DNA of 64,000 nucleotides from Nepenthes gracilis (lineage: Eukaryota; Streptophyta; Magnoliopsida; Caryophyllales; Nepenthaceae), in assembly GCA_033239525.1 (NCBI GenBank), contig BSYO01000025.1, positions 6,544,001 to 6,608,000 on the forward strand. Reading direction: 5' to 3'. A model generated the notes under the pieces. It was not told where the DNA came from. It was given only the letters and a program-made list of their open reading frames with translations, and searched no databases. Below, one piece after another: positions 9,508 through 20,689 of this stretch. Position numbers and translations under genes: made by a program. Position 1 is the first letter of the stretch. Every line of letters starts with the position of its first letter.

Positions 9508-11876
9508 GTGGACACCCATAGCTCTCGGCAAGACACCCGTAGCTCTCTAATTTGAAGAGATAAGAAGTAATAAAAATAGAAGCCGAATACTCAATAAGTA
9601 TTAATAGATAATATAATGTAACAAGCCATACGTCCAAAATCAGAATGAAGTAATGAATCAATAAAACAAAAATCTATAAAAGCCAAAATCCAAATATCTA
9701 ATATGTGAAACCATCAGAAGCCCGAATGTGATCTCATACTCAAAAGAAAATCCAAAACGAATACCAAAATTTCAAGTGTATAAAACCAACTGAATCTCAA
9801 CTACGGACAAAACCTATGAATCTCAAAATCTAAATTATGCAGGTAAAATATATCAAAAATATAAAATATGCACAAATTGGAGAAACAAAGACCGAAAAAC
9901 TGAGGAAGAGTTACTTCTATTCCCAATAACCTTAGGCCACATGACTACTATTTATGCCTGCGCAGAGGGCTGTCTATATATTTTTCATATAGATGGGGGC
10001 AAAGTCATTATCTTTTACCACCCGTGGAACAAGTGCACTCCTCAAGTCTGTCTAATATATTAAGATTTCTAAATATATTAGTTATATTCAATTCTTTACG
10101 ATGATTTTCATAAAAATATAACCGATGAGGGTCTTTATATCACATATTATAAAATTTTTCCTATTAGGAGAAAAAGGTATAAAGTTTTTTCTCGGGAAGG
10201 TCAAATACAAAATTTTTCACTCTAAAAGAAAGTACACATATCGATTTATATAACAAAGATAGAGCCCAACCCGAAGCATAATATATGAAAACCACATAGC
10301 CATTATCTTTTGCCACCCGTGGAACAAGTGTACTCCTCAAGTCTGTCTAATATATTAAGACTTTCTAAATATATTAGTTATGTTCAATTTTTTACGATGA
10401 TTCTCATAAAAATATAATCGAGGAGGGTCTCTATATCACATATCATAAATTTTTTTCTATTAGGAGGAAAAGGTATAAAGTTTTCCCTCAGGAAGGTCAA
10501 ATACAAAACTTTTTACCCTAAAAGAAAGTACACATATCGATTCATATAACAAAGATAGAGCCCAACCCGAAGCATAATATATGAAAACCACATAGCCATT
10601 ATCTTTTGCCACCCGTGGAACAAGTGCACTCCTCAAGTCTGTCTAATATATTAAGACTTTCTAAATATATTAGTTATGTTCAATTTTTTACGATGATTCT
10701 CATAAAAATATAATCGAGGAGGGTCTCTATATCACATATCATAAATTTTTTTCTATTAGGAGGAAAAGGTATAAAGTTTTCCCTCAGGAAGGTCAAATAC
10801 AAAACTTTTCACCCTAAAAGAAAGTACACATATCGATTCATATAACAAAGATAGAGCTCAACTCGAACTATAATAAATGGATACCACATAGCCACTATCT
10901 TTTGCCACCCGTAGAACAAGTGCACTCCTTAGATTTGTCTAATATATTAAGACTTCTAAATATATTAGTTTTATTCAATTATTTACGATGATTCTCATAA
11001 AAATATAATCGAGGAGGGTCACTATATCACATATCATAAAATTTCTCCTGTTAGGAGGAAAAGGTATAAAGTTTTCCCTCGAGAAGGTCAAGTACAAAAC
11101 TTTTTACCCTAAAAGAAAGTACACATATCGATTCGTATAACAAAGATAAAGCCCAACCCGAAGCATAATATATGGATATCACATGCATGGCCTATATGTA
11201 AGTTTCCATGACCTTTTCTTTATAAATATACTTGTATATAAATATAATAACTCAAAATATTTATCCATTTTTTACAAAACAAGAAAATTTCTCAAATATT
11301 TGCAAAACTGAAACAAAATCTCAAATCCTCCAATAAGTCTACATGCATTCATGAATAGACAGAATAGACAAAGTAGGGATAAGTAAAATAACATGCATGT
11401 ATATTGAATTAACCAATATAGATAAAACTTGACGAAAACGAAAATAGACCAAAATTAGGGTATAAAGATACTTATATCAACTTTTAAAATAATAAATTTG
11501 ACCAAAGGATATCTCAAAATACCTCTTCCTCTTTCTTCATTCTCCTTCTCTTTCTCTCTCCTTTCTCTTTTTCATACACAAAATAACTAAAACAGTGCGT
11601 GCTATCATTTATATAGTTGAATCGGCGCATGAGCGTTACCTCAGGCGCCCTCGAGCTCTCTCACACTAGAATCCGCACTCGAGTGCCACTTTAGGTGTGC
11701 CCACACTGGAATCCGTGCACGAGCACGCGTTGAACATGCCTCAAGCGGTAAAGCTACTTCCATGATTCGGATTTCCTTTAAATTTATAATGTACAATTTA
11801 TTTCAATATATCTAAAAATAAACTCAAAATAAATTGATAATATCAAATCAAATCAAATATGAAACCGGGCATTACA
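9508..11876 (-). repeat. 5' LTR of the Tekay-like element, inner end deleted, internally amplified
   Basis: Related to 4312-6234 but starting part-way in: the roughly 480 bp equivalent to 4312-4790 is missing. The outer end, plus strand GGGCATTACA at 11876, gives an element-strand start TGTAATGCCC. Despite the missing end it is longer than its partner because a 296-bp segment occurs four times (10006-11188). Confidence 0.75.
10006..11188. repeat. Four tandem copies of a 296-bp LTR segment
   Basis: The landmark CATTATCTTTT(A/G)CCACCC occurs at about 10006, 10301, 10597 and (as CACTATC) 10893, a period of 295-296 bp. Each unit runs through the TCTAATATATTAAGA, CATAAAAATATAATCGA and GAAAGTACACATATCGATT blocks. 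Copies two and three are almost identical; the first and last differ more. The partner LTR and the related LTR at 62343 have one copy each, so the expansion happened in this LTR. Confidence 0.9.
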
Positions 11877-13056
11877 AGGTCCACGCTCCCTATCATTATA
11901 GGAGAACACATTAGCAGAAATTAACTAGCTTCAACACTAAATTAAAAACTCATCACTTTCTGCTAGTTTAAAGTGAAGAATAACATTGATAGCAATAGCA
12001 TACTCTATAGAAAAACTCGTTGTTTTATGAGCAAGACTGAATAAATAATTCTTACTGCTGCTTCATGTTGAAATTAGTTTTGTGGGAATGACATGTAAAA
12101 AGGTGATTAAATTTGAATTAGCAATATCAAATGAAAATGAGAGTATCAGAGAAGATAGGGAGAAGATACTTCATAGTATGGTTAGCAGCTCTGTTCGTTG
12201 TGCTACAAATGGTATTAGAATCTCACCTTGTTGATAGCCTAAGGACTAAGGGTTGTATAGAAGATGTGTTGCATAAATTTAGGCAAGCATGTCGGACACT
12301 ATTTCCAAAACTTGCATAAGCTACCAAATGGACATTGTCATGACTGGATTCTAGGGACTTGAAAAACACATTAGGGATACACCTCCATGGCCTATCTCAC
12401 GTTGTAAATTCAAGGAATTCGAGTTACCTATTGTTTATAGCAAGGCATTGAGATTCTTATAACTAGAATTAAAATCAACTTGAACACTTCATATATCAAA
12501 TAAGGAGTGCAATATCCCCTACTAGTACACAAGGTCTATATTAATTTAGGCCACAAACTGATACTAGGACTTCATTGGCTGGCAGATATCTTAGAATCAT
12601 GCATGCCCAATCATATAAATAAAATCATAAATCACAAGTACCAACTGAGCAGAACCATTCAGTCGATCAAAAACAAAATTCAATTTATTAATCAACTTTA
12701 ATAGAATTGATTAAAATGCTCCTACCCAAAAACTACATAGCTAGGAAAAGAGAAACCACTAACGGCACGTTTGATTGTTGGAATGGAATAAGGTGGGAAT
12801 AGAATAGTTATTNCTCAGGAAATAGAATTGGATGGGAATAGAGTTGAAAATTATTATTCATATATTTAGTTGTTGGAATAGAATTAGTTGGAAATTTGTA
12901 TTTTAATATTTGATTTGTAGAATTGTATGAGGAATAATGTGAGAATTTATCGGAATGACGCTTTTATCCTTATTAATTATAGGAATATATTATATAAAAT
13001 AACACACATGTGTATATGTACATATTTTTATATATATTATATGACATACATATACA

Positions 13057-13096
<40 letters not shown>

Positions 13097-13620
13097 GTAC
13101 ATATTATTATGAATTATTATTTAATATACTATATTATTATATCATGTAAAATATATATTTAATAAATATATAATATATTACATATTATAAAAATAATACA
13201 GAAAATTATACATATTATAATTATCATATTATTTTATATAATATAATATAATATATATTTATTATACATATTATTTAATATACATAAATAATACAAAAAA
13301 TTCTTTTTCTTCTCGTTGGAAAACTTGGAGTGTAATTGATCCATAAATTGCAATAACAAATAATATATACAGGTCAAAATTGTAAACCAGGATTAAAAGA
13401 AATCTGTTCTTGGGTGTTGCTTGATGTCAACACATTTATTGTTAAAGACACCGCATAGAAGGAGCTAATAGTGATTGAAGTTATTTTCATTGTTGATAAG
13501 AGGATTAAACTTAAGCGCCAGCGTGATGTTGTGTCTGTTACTGATTCTAAGTTTGAAAATTGATTCTTGCTACTGATAAAATATGATCATGTAGTGATTG
13601 CTTGGATATGTTGAATATAG
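11877..13620. other. Host-like DNA without recognisable gene
   Basis: AT-rich sequence. A 62-codon plus-strand frame at 12131-12319 has a hydrophobic start but no recognised family. Near 12765 the sequence GGCACGTTTGATTGTTGGAA resembles the start of small non-autonomous DNA transposons of plants, but I could not find a matching end. One ambiguous base (N) is at 12813. An AT tract is listed separately. Nothing else is supported. Confidence 0.5.
12995..13290. repeat. AT-rich low-complexity tract with (TA)n microsatellite
   Basis: A pure TA run lies at about 13061-13092, followed by TATTAT- and ATAAT-rich sequence. Such tracts are polymorphic. The 61-codon frame running through it (12927-13112, poly Ile/Tyr) is a by-product of the repeat. 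Confidence 0.9.
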
Positions 13621-14396
13621 GGACCTGTAACTTCAGATTCACGTCCTAAATGTGGTAGTGCTAATGCAAACCCAAATTCTAGTACAAATAACACGACAAC
13701 AGTGCAACAAAGATCGATGAAACGTGGTGTTGGTGGAAATAGAGTAGGTGGTTTTGGTCATGCACCACCCCGCCACTTCTAGGACTGACTGTTCCTGCGC
13801 CTGAGATGCCACTTAATAGTTTTGGTATTCCGATACCAATTGTTCCTACTCCGATGCTCAGAGAGGCTAGGTCAAGTGGAGGATCTGCATCCCAGTCACA
13901 TGCTGTCAGTGACCACCATGTGCACCAGAATATATCTCGACCAGGCCCTTTTGGTCAGAATGCACGCGGAGATGGGCAACACAATAATAACCTTGGAAGT
14001 CGTCGTGATCATGAACAACGAAACTATGATTGGAACTCTTCTCCAATTTTCAATGCTAGAGGAATCTATGCATAGGCATGGAGAGCTCATGGGAGGGGTC
14101 ATATGAGACCTCCAGCATTAGGGCCTATACAATATATGGCCTCACAGTCTATGAGATCGTATGGGAATGCCATGATTTATCATGGTAAGTTCAGATATTG
14201 AGGAAGTCAGATATGTATATTGCTAATGATTAGCATTTTGTTTAACTGCTTCTTCTATTATAACCCACTTCAGATATTTCGCATCATCCGGTTTATTATG
14301 CTCCACTGCCACATGTAGAGGCCTTTAGGGGCTTTCCTTTTGTTCCTGTGCCGCCACCTCCACCCGTGTACATTCCTTTTATGACACCAGAGCTGC
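13620..14396 (+). pseudogene. Fragment of a LARP1-type (La-related protein) gene
   Basis: Plant La-related protein 1 is a cytoplasmic RNA-binding regulator of mRNA translation and decay; its La motif is preceded by a long disordered region. That disordered region is what is seen here: RSMKRGVGGNRVGGFGHAPP at about 13708-13770; then, after a frame change with an in-frame TAG near 13780, SDHHVHQNISRPGPFGQNAR and GDGQHNNNLGSRRDHEQRNY; then PPALGPIQYMASQSMRSYGN. A GT-AG intron of 89 bp (14185-14273, donor GTAAGT, acceptor TTCAG) splits the codon before ISHHPVYYAPLPHVEAFRG. The text ends at FMTPELLV then TGA, where intact proteins continue into the La motif. In-frame stops occur at 13780 and near 14073. 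The kept intron means a DNA-level fragment, not a retrocopy. The family match is from memory of plant LARP1 proteins. Confidence 0.75.
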
Positions 14397-15693
14397 TGGT
14401 GTGATGAAAATTGCCATCTTTTGCATGAACACAGCCAACACTCCAATGATAGAAAAATTGAACAAAACCACTAGAAATGTGACACAATCAATGGCTATAC
14501 TAAAGTGTTCTATCAATAACAAAGCAACCTCACTACCCAAGCATTGGGTAGTGATCTCCACGGTCATCACCAAGCCACACAGCCTAAATCTAAGGGTAGG
14601 AATGCCAACTTTACTACACAACATTGTCAAATGAACCACACTCCTTAAGTTTGACTCAAGATCACTTGAATAAGCTAATTCAAGTAATTCAAGAAGTTCA
14701 ATGAGTCAAACTTTAATGTAGTTGTTATATTGCATAAACTGCAATCGTCATGCATATCAGGTATAACATGCAACATTTCTTCAGCAAAAAATTACGTTCC
14801 CATCCAAATTGTATCATAACTACCAAAAACAGCAAACTGAACTCTACTGCACACCTAGCCTCCATCAATTGGATAGTAGCTCATGTATAATATCAATCCA
14901 AACATAAATTCCAGTGCACTTGGTTTCAAATGTGGTTGCAGGGCTATCAACACAACTCATTGAAAATCAGCAAGTGTGGAAGATGAGCAAGCAGAGTGAG
15001 ATGAAAAAACCTTTAGACAGGTTGTGGCTAGAATGATGAACATTGGGAGAGGCCTTGATCAAATTTCCCTCCGACTGTCCTCTACGACTAAAGAGAAAAT
15101 GAAATCCATTTCGGAGATGTCTTCTCCCTTATTTTCTCTCATGTTTTTCAAATTATGTAAGCCTTGATAACATGAGGAATAGACCATGGAGGATCTACCA
15201 AATCATGTAGAAACTTCTAAGAAAGAATGTCAACCTTCCTAAATATGTAGCTTCCAACCATGTCCAAGTTTTGAAGATGAGGAAAATAGTAAGCCACATG
15301 AAGTAGCTGTTGATAGGAACTGTTATAGGTCTTGCCCTTTCCTTGCTACATAACTTGGTAGGAGTTTCGATTGCTAATGTTTAATGGTCTTGCTGATTCT
15401 TGTCTTTTCCAAAACCTGAGGACGAGTTTCTTTCTAAAACGTGGTAAATGATGGGGAATACAAGTAGTTAAAAATTAATATCGTTGGGAATTAGCCAAAC
15501 AGTACTATGTTATATAATTCATATAATGTTTTGTATGTTTAGGAGATTTAAATTAATTTCCTTATTTACTCATTGGATAAATAATATTATGTTCTTTTGA
15601 AATTATATTTGAAATGTTCCTGACATAATGCTCTGACTTCTAATTGTGTAGGATAAAGTATTAACTTTCCTAGGTTTGCATCATTTCAGGTTT
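14397..15693. other. No recognisable gene
   Basis: Sequence between the LARP1-type fragment and the Tat element. Short frames on both strands (14401-14634 plus, 14639-14379 minus) overlap each other and have no recognised domain. The abrupt loss of LARP1 similarity at about 14396 suggests a rearrangement breakpoint there. Confidence 0.5.
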
Positions 15694-16348
15694 TGTTAGG
15701 TTCCAGGACTGGAACCCGTTAATAAAGGCCCAGGCATCACAAGGACCTAATGGGTCCAAGAGGCTCAGGCGATAAGGCCAGCCCAAGTAACGTAATAAAA
15801 GGCCACAAAAGCCCACGGACCAAGGATGGCCGCGGGAGGCGACGTCCCAAGAGTTCAGTGAGCAACCCCGCCAGATCATACGACGAATGACGGCCTGCAA
15901 ACGAGACTGATCACTGCAGATGTGACTTCATGGGAGGATAGTCAGGCATGCACGTCTCACTCCTGACAGCAAGGACAGAGTAGGTAGAGTAGGTGACCGA
16001 CTTCAGCATATATCAGCGCCACGTGGGCAGCTAACCAAAGATGGTTCAAACACTATAAATACCCCAACTGTGCATAAAAGAAAGGACAGGAAAAAAAGGA
16101 AAAGAAAAAGAAAAACAGGCTTGTGCCATTTTGTAACTCATCTGTAACCCAGAAAGGCATAGTGAGATCGATTCTTGGACGCAAGTCCCATGGTTTTCCC
16201 AACCTTATTCACAAGGGTGGTTTCCACGTAAAAAAAATCCTTTTTTCATTGTCCTCATACTCACCATACCTTTCTTTCATCCACATATTAAACTCGTGTT
16301 GTTGTCGGATCCTTGTCCAAGCCAGAGCAGGGATCCGAGGACGCAACA
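15694..16348 (+). repeat. 5' LTR of the Tat element
   Basis: Starts TGTTAGGTTCCAGGACTGG and ends GAGGACGCAACA, collinear with 26404-27053. CACTATAAATACCCC at about 16050 is a good TATA element, so transcription probably starts near 16080. The following purine-rich run (AGGAAAAAAAGGAAAAG) lies just downstream of that point. Confidence 0.92.
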
Positions 16349-16367
16349 TTGGCGCCGTCTGTGGGAA
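16349..16367 (+). promoter_or_regulatory. Primer-binding site of the Tat element
   Basis: TTGGCGCCGTCTGTGGGAA begins immediately after the LTR end. This is the standard plant Tat/Athila-group sequence at the start of the internal region, where a host tRNA primes minus-strand DNA synthesis. I do not assign the tRNA with certainty. Confidence 0.85.
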
Positions 16368-16429
16368 GCGTTTTAAAGCTGACTTTTCACGTTTCCTACG
16401 CAATACCTGGGGACTCATCAACCCGCCAA

Positions 16430-17570
16430 ATATCGTGAATACCAAGACACAAGCAAGTGCACCCATTAGGGATGCGGCATCATGCAATAACAGTCCCGCT
16501 CCCTACCTCAGGGCAGAGGATCACCCCAACCCAATTGTGCGCGCGTTAGCTACCAAAATGAAAAACATGTCCAAAGCCTTACTGACCCTATGCTCTAAAA
16601 GGGATGAGCGACCCAGAGGGGTGTCTTCTAAGACGTCCCATAATAGGGGTAAAGGGAAGAGGCACCGAAACAAACCGCCTGGTCAGCATGAGGTCCCGAG
16701 GACCCAGGTAGCATCGAGCAATGGAGTTCCCCAAAGACTAGAAGGTCACTTAGGTTCCCGGATACCCAAGAAGAGCCCCAAGAGGCGCAACCCGCGTTCC
16801 ATCCGCAGCAATGAGGAGCGTGTTGCTCATGAGGTAGCTCTGCAAAATAACCCACCATTCGGAGCAGAGGGAGTTATTGGGCAGCAGACAGTTTAGGAGC
16901 CTCGGGAGTTGAGAGAACTTCTCAACAAAAAGAAAGCAGCAACCCCATTTTGTGCGGATGAGAGGTTAGAAAAGATCTGGAATCGCGTATTTAGAGGAGA
17001 AAACAGAGGAGCTGATATACTATGATCCCCATTCGTTGCGGACATCAGGACAAGGCCGCTCCCGCCAAAGTTCAAGATGCCAAGTTTTGACATCTATGAT
17101 GGAAGTACCGACCCCATGGACCACCTGAACCACTTCCGTGAGCACCTAAGCCTTCAAAGGCTAGACGAGATGACCATGTGTCAATGCTTCCCGCTGACGC
17201 TCAAGGGAGATGCAAGGGTGTGGTTCTATGGGTTGCCAGCGGATTCAATCCACTCCTTTAACGAGCTGGCAACAATCTTCCTCGCATAGTTCGCTTCTAG
17301 TAGGAGGATAGAAAGACAGCCTTGGCACCTCACCCGGGTGAAACAAGGCACCAAGGAGAGTTTGAGGGGATTCCTGGCCAGATTCATAGCAGAGGCCAGG
17401 CAAATCCCGAGATTGGCTAATGGGAAAAAATTGAATGCGTTTCTCTCTGCCTTGGAAGGAGGTGCCTTTTTCGAGCACCTTATTACAAGGCCCCCCAAAC
17501 ATTTGCGGAAGCTAAGGCCACGACAAGGGCATACATCGTGGCTGAAAAAGCTAACGAAGCAAAAAGGCTA
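16430..17570 (+). pseudogene. Gag (matrix/capsid part) of the Tat element
   Basis: The frame that opens upstream in the LTR runs through basic, disordered N-terminal sequence to TAG at 16894, then continues with interruptions. The conserved capsid-like domain lies at 17060-17500: FKMPSFDIYDGSTDPMDHLN, CQCFPLTLKGDARVWFYGLP and, after TAG at 17287, VKQGTKESLRGFLARFIAEA. This is the Retrotrans_gag type of domain, which assembles the particle. The start codon is uncertain; an ATG at 16559 is one candidate. In-frame stops at 16894, near 17022 and at 17287 show it is inactive. It passes by a frame change into the next entry. Confidence 0.85.
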
Positions 17571-18194
17571 GAAAAGGATGAAAACTTTCGTCCAAGAGTG
17601 GCGGAAGAAAAGAGGAAGGTTGGGGATCACTCAAACCCCCAGACCACAACAAAGCAAAGCAAGTCCGAGCAGATCGTTCGAAGGGAGACTAGACCGGTAA
17701 ATCTAACCCCTCTAAACGACACCCGTACGAACGTTCTGGTGCAGATCCAGGAGGAAAAGTTCTTAAGGTGGCCCAAGCCGTTGAAAAATCCAGAGGGTGG
17801 TGACAAGACTAAATACTGTCATTACCATCGCAGTGGAGGCCATAGTACCGAGGATTGCCGAGCATTGCAGAAGGAGATCGAAGAATTGGTGAAAAGGGGG
17901 CATCTCAATTGTTTCCTGCAAAGATTGGGACAAACTTTCGAAGTAGCAGGAGACGATGAGCTTCGCCAGCCCAGAAGCCGAGTAGCCACAGGAGTTGTGA
18001 ACGTAATATCGTCTCACTCAGCCAGCAAGGACGCACGAGATATAATTGCAGCAAAGAGACCGAGGACAGAAATTAGGGACGAAGTTATTAGTTTTAGTGA
18101 CAAGGATATGGCTCATATAACTTCTTCCCATTCTAATTCCCTTGTTGTAACTGCACTCGTCTCAGATGGGAAGAATGACTACCAGATGAAATGA
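17538..18194 (+). pseudogene. Gag C-terminus (zinc-knuckle-like) running towards protease, Tat element
   Basis: A 218-codon frame. The first part is charged linker. Around 17815-17915 comes YCHYHRSGGHSTEDCRALQK followed by EIEELVKRGHL, the Tat-type zinc-binding motif (Cys, His, His, Cys pattern) that binds the element's RNA. The end, ITSSHSNSLVVTALVSDGK, is the usual lead into protease. TGA at 18192 cuts the frame just before the protease active site. It sits one frame away from the capsid part, so at least one indel separates them. Confidence 0.8.
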
Positions 18195-18536
18195 GTTTTT
18201 GTTGATAATGGAAGTTCTAGGAATTTGCTTTATCTCGATACCTATTTCAAATTAGATCTTAAGAAATGCCAAATGAGAGCACTAGAGGGGCCATTCTACG
18301 GACTAGGCAACGAGCCTGTGAGTGCATAGGGTGTCGTCCAGTTGGAAGTTACATTGGGAACGTATCCGAGGACCGCATCGAGGGTCCTCACCTTCCTAGT
18401 CGTGGATCTTCCGACGGTCTATAACGCGATCCTTGGACGACCCTGTTTGGCGACCTTTGGCATTGTCACTTCCATCCCACACCTAAAAATGAAGTTCCCG
18501 ACCCCATTCGGGATTGAGGAGGTCCTTGGAGACTAA
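18195..18536 (+). pseudogene. Aspartic protease of the Tat element
   Basis: After TGA at 18192 the text VFVDNGSSRNLLYLDTYFKL carries the active-site motif as DNGSS, the form usual for Tat elements. A second stop (TAG at 18328) follows GLGNEPVSA, then VLTFLVVDLPTVYNAILGRP gives the conserved ILGRP flap-end motif, followed by TSIPHLKMKFPTPFGI. The order and spacing are standard. Two in-frame stops make it non-functional. It would have cleaved Gag-Pol. Confidence 0.85.
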
Positions 18537-18719
18537 GCAGCCGGACGGATGTGTTATTTATCTTAGGTCACACAGAAGCCCTCTCCCGGCCTCGTCGAAG
18601 ACTTCGATCTACAGGACGAGGCAACACCACAGCAGGCACAGTCCGAGGAGTCGACCATCCGAGTCCTTCTGGATCCTAAGGACTCCGAGAAATAAGTCCA
18701 GATAGGAGGGTCACTACCA

Positions 18720-19690
18720 GAAAATATACGAGATCAGCTTGTCAGCTTCTTATAAGAGAATACAAATGTTTTCGCCTGGGTACCAAGTGACATGCCAGGG
18801 ATCTCAACGGAAATAATGGTCCACAAATTAGGCACAGATCCTCGTCATAAGCCGGTCAGGCAGAAGCATAGAAATTACTCGGTGGAGAAGTTAGTGGCTA
18901 TTCATGAGGAAGTAAAAAAGCTCCTAGATGCCGGATTTATTTGCGAGGTGTAGTACCCAGACTGGCTGTTGAACGTAGTTATGGTAAAAAAAAGTAATGG
19001 AAAATGGAGGATGTGTGTAGACTTCACGGACCTCAATAAAGCCTGCCCAAAGGATAGCTTCTAGTTCCACGAATCGATCAACTTGTAGACTCGACGTCTG
19101 ATCATAAGCTCCTGAGTTTTATGGATGCATATTAGGGCTACAACCAATTAAAAATGGACCCCGAGGATGAGGAGCACACCTCTTTTATGATAGATCAATG
19201 GACATCTGTTACAAGGTGATACCCTTCGGCTTGAAGAACGCGGGAGCGACTTACAGCAGCTCGTCAATAAAATGTTTAAGGATCAAACAGGCCGGAATGT
19301 GGAAGTCTATGTAGATGACATGCTGGTTAAAAGCAAAATGGGCAGCGACCACATCCAAGACTTGGCTGAGACCTTCAATGTACTTAGAGCTCACCAGATG
19401 AAACTCAATCCAAGTAAGTGTACGTTCGGAGTGGCGTTCGGAAAATTGCTGGGTTATATAGTTTCACATCGAGGGATTGAAGCTAACCCAGAAAAGGTCC
19501 GGGCCATACTCGATATGCAATCTCCTCGGACAATAAAGGAAGTCCAGAAACTAACTAGACGATTAGCAACCCTGTATTGTTTCTTGGCCAAATCGGCTGA
19601 GAGGCACTTGCCATTTTTTAAAGCACCAAGAGGAACCAAAACCAACGGTTTCCAGTGGAGTGCTGATTGCGAGGAGGCATTCTGAGGACT
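18720..19690 (+). pseudogene. Reverse transcriptase of the Tat element
   Basis: Start motifs: FAWVPSDMPGISTEIMVHKL, then MVKKSNGKWRMCVDFTDLNK and ACPKDSF. The palm region includes MDPEDEEHTSF, then a one-base change of frame, CYKVIPFGLKNAGATY, and the catalytic box VEVYVDDMLVKSK at 19300-19335 with both aspartates intact. The thumb follows (LNPSKCTFGVAFGKLLGYIV). Stops occur near 18952, 19061 and 19132. Only 19272-19685 is open over more than 130 codons. RT would copy the RNA into cDNA; this copy is dead. Confidence 0.88.
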
Positions 19691-20130
19691 TAAAGAATAC
19701 CTGTCGAGTCCTCTTTTAGGCTGTTTCCAGTAGGGCGAGGAGTTATATTTGTACCTTGCCGTGTATGACACGGCGTTAAGCTCAGTGCTGGTGCGGCAGC
19801 AGGGTGATGGACAACGACCTATCCACTAGGTGAGCAAGACCTTGGCCGACCCAAAGACTAGGTATCCACATGCGGAGAAGGTTGCCATAACACTGGAATA
19901 CTCTACGCGAAAGCTTTGACCGTACTTTTAGGCACATAAAATAGTTGTCCTGACGAATCAACCGCTGAGGGCCATATTACAAAAGCCCGATGTGTCGGGA
20001 CGACTAATCAAGTGGGCCATTGAGTTCGGTGAGTTTGATATAGAATTTCGCCCAAGGCCAGCCTTAAAAGGCTAGGTCCTCGTCGATTTTATTGTCGAAA
20101 CAACACTGGCCGCCGAGAGTGAAGAACGCT
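19690..20130 (+). pseudogene. First (retroviral-type position) RNase H of the Tat element
   Basis: Follows RT directly. Recognisable text includes LYLAVYDTALSSVLVRQQ, then RYPHAEKVAITLEYSTRKL, then LTNQPLRAILQKPDVSGRLI and KWAIEFGEFDIEFRPRPALK. These match the Ty3/gypsy RNase H with its connection to the Q-x-L-A-DF motif (here VLVDFI). Stops at about 19730, 19828, 19917, 19929 and 20074 break it. Confidence 0.8.
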
Positions 20131-20150
20131 GTGGTGAATGCAGGAAAAGC

Positions 20151-20681
20151 GAGGCCGCGGTGTGGACATTGCACATGGATGGTTCTTCAATGAAGGACGA
20201 CAGCGTAGCGAGCATCGTACTACGCACGCCGGAAGGATCAGAGATCAAGTATTTGATGGCCCTTGGGTTCTCGGCCACAAACAACGCAGTAGAGTATGAA
20301 GCGTTGATAGCAGGACTCCGATTGGCCAGGGAATGCTCGGCGAGAAACTTGATCATCCACAGTGACTCTGAATTGGTAGTTAACCAAGTCCACAGACATT
20401 TCGAGGTCAACAATTCACAGCTCTTAAAATACGTCTTGAAGGTCAAGGGAATGGTCGCGGAGTTTGGAAAAATTGAGTTTATCCGAATCCCAAGAGAAGA
20501 AAACGTGAAGGTTGATGCATTGGCAAGAGTAGCGGCCTCGGGAGATACAGAGCAATACGCCAGAGGCATAAGGGAGGTTCTACATAGATCAAGCAATGAA
20601 GACCCCGAGCTAGAAGTGATGCAGGTCTCGGGCAATGAAACTTGGATGACTCCTTACTTACAGTATCTGTCCAAAGGATAA
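20151..20681 (+). pseudogene. Second (archaeal-like) RNase H of the Tat element
   Basis: A 173-codon open frame, the best preserved of the element. It has all four acidic active-site positions: Asp in LHMDGSSM, Glu in NAVEYEALIAGLRLA, Asp in IIHSDSELVVNQVHR and Asp in ENVKVDALARVAA. An additional RNase H of this type between the first RNase H and integrase is a known Tat-group feature. It begins after a stop-containing stretch and ends at TAA 20679, in the linker to integrase. Confidence 0.88.
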
Positions 20682-20689
20682 TTACCCGC

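Larger units (their letters stand above)
4312..11876 (-). mobile_element. Tekay/Del-like Ty3/gypsy retrotransposon, gag deleted
   Basis: Two related LTRs in the same (minus) orientation bound this element. The 3' LTR is at 4312-6234 and the truncated 5' LTR at about 9508-11876. The 5-bp duplication AGGTC occurs at 4307-4311 and 11877-11881. Between the LTRs, in minus-strand order, are the protease-RT linker, RT, RNase H, integrase and the end of pol, all with stops and frameshifts. Gag, the primer-binding site and the inner end of the 5' LTR are missing: protease-linker sequence runs straight into mid-LTR sequence near 9508. Pol matches the plant chromovirus Tekay/Del group by its end region (FELGDHVFLKVSPRK, GPYEVLQRI). 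The clean target duplication shows the outer ends are original, so the loss is an internal deletion. Confidence 0.85.

Noticed and set aside
12131..12319. 62-codon frame with a hydrophobic segment as a small membrane protein
   Set aside because: No family, no conserved context, and AT-rich surroundings; chance is sufficient.
12813..12813. Ambiguous base N as a sign of a scaffold gap
   Set aside because: A single N with continuous flanking sequence is a base-call ambiguity, not a gap.
12927..13112. Poly-Ile/Tyr frame
   Set aside because: Translation of the (TA)n microsatellite.
16209..16487. Minus-strand frame over the Tat primer site
   Set aside because: Shadow of the gag/LTR region with no domain; the plus strand explains the sequence.
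20072..20635. 187-codon minus-strand frame
   Set aside because: It overlaps the second RNase H on the plus strand, which has all four catalytic residues; the minus frame has no motif.
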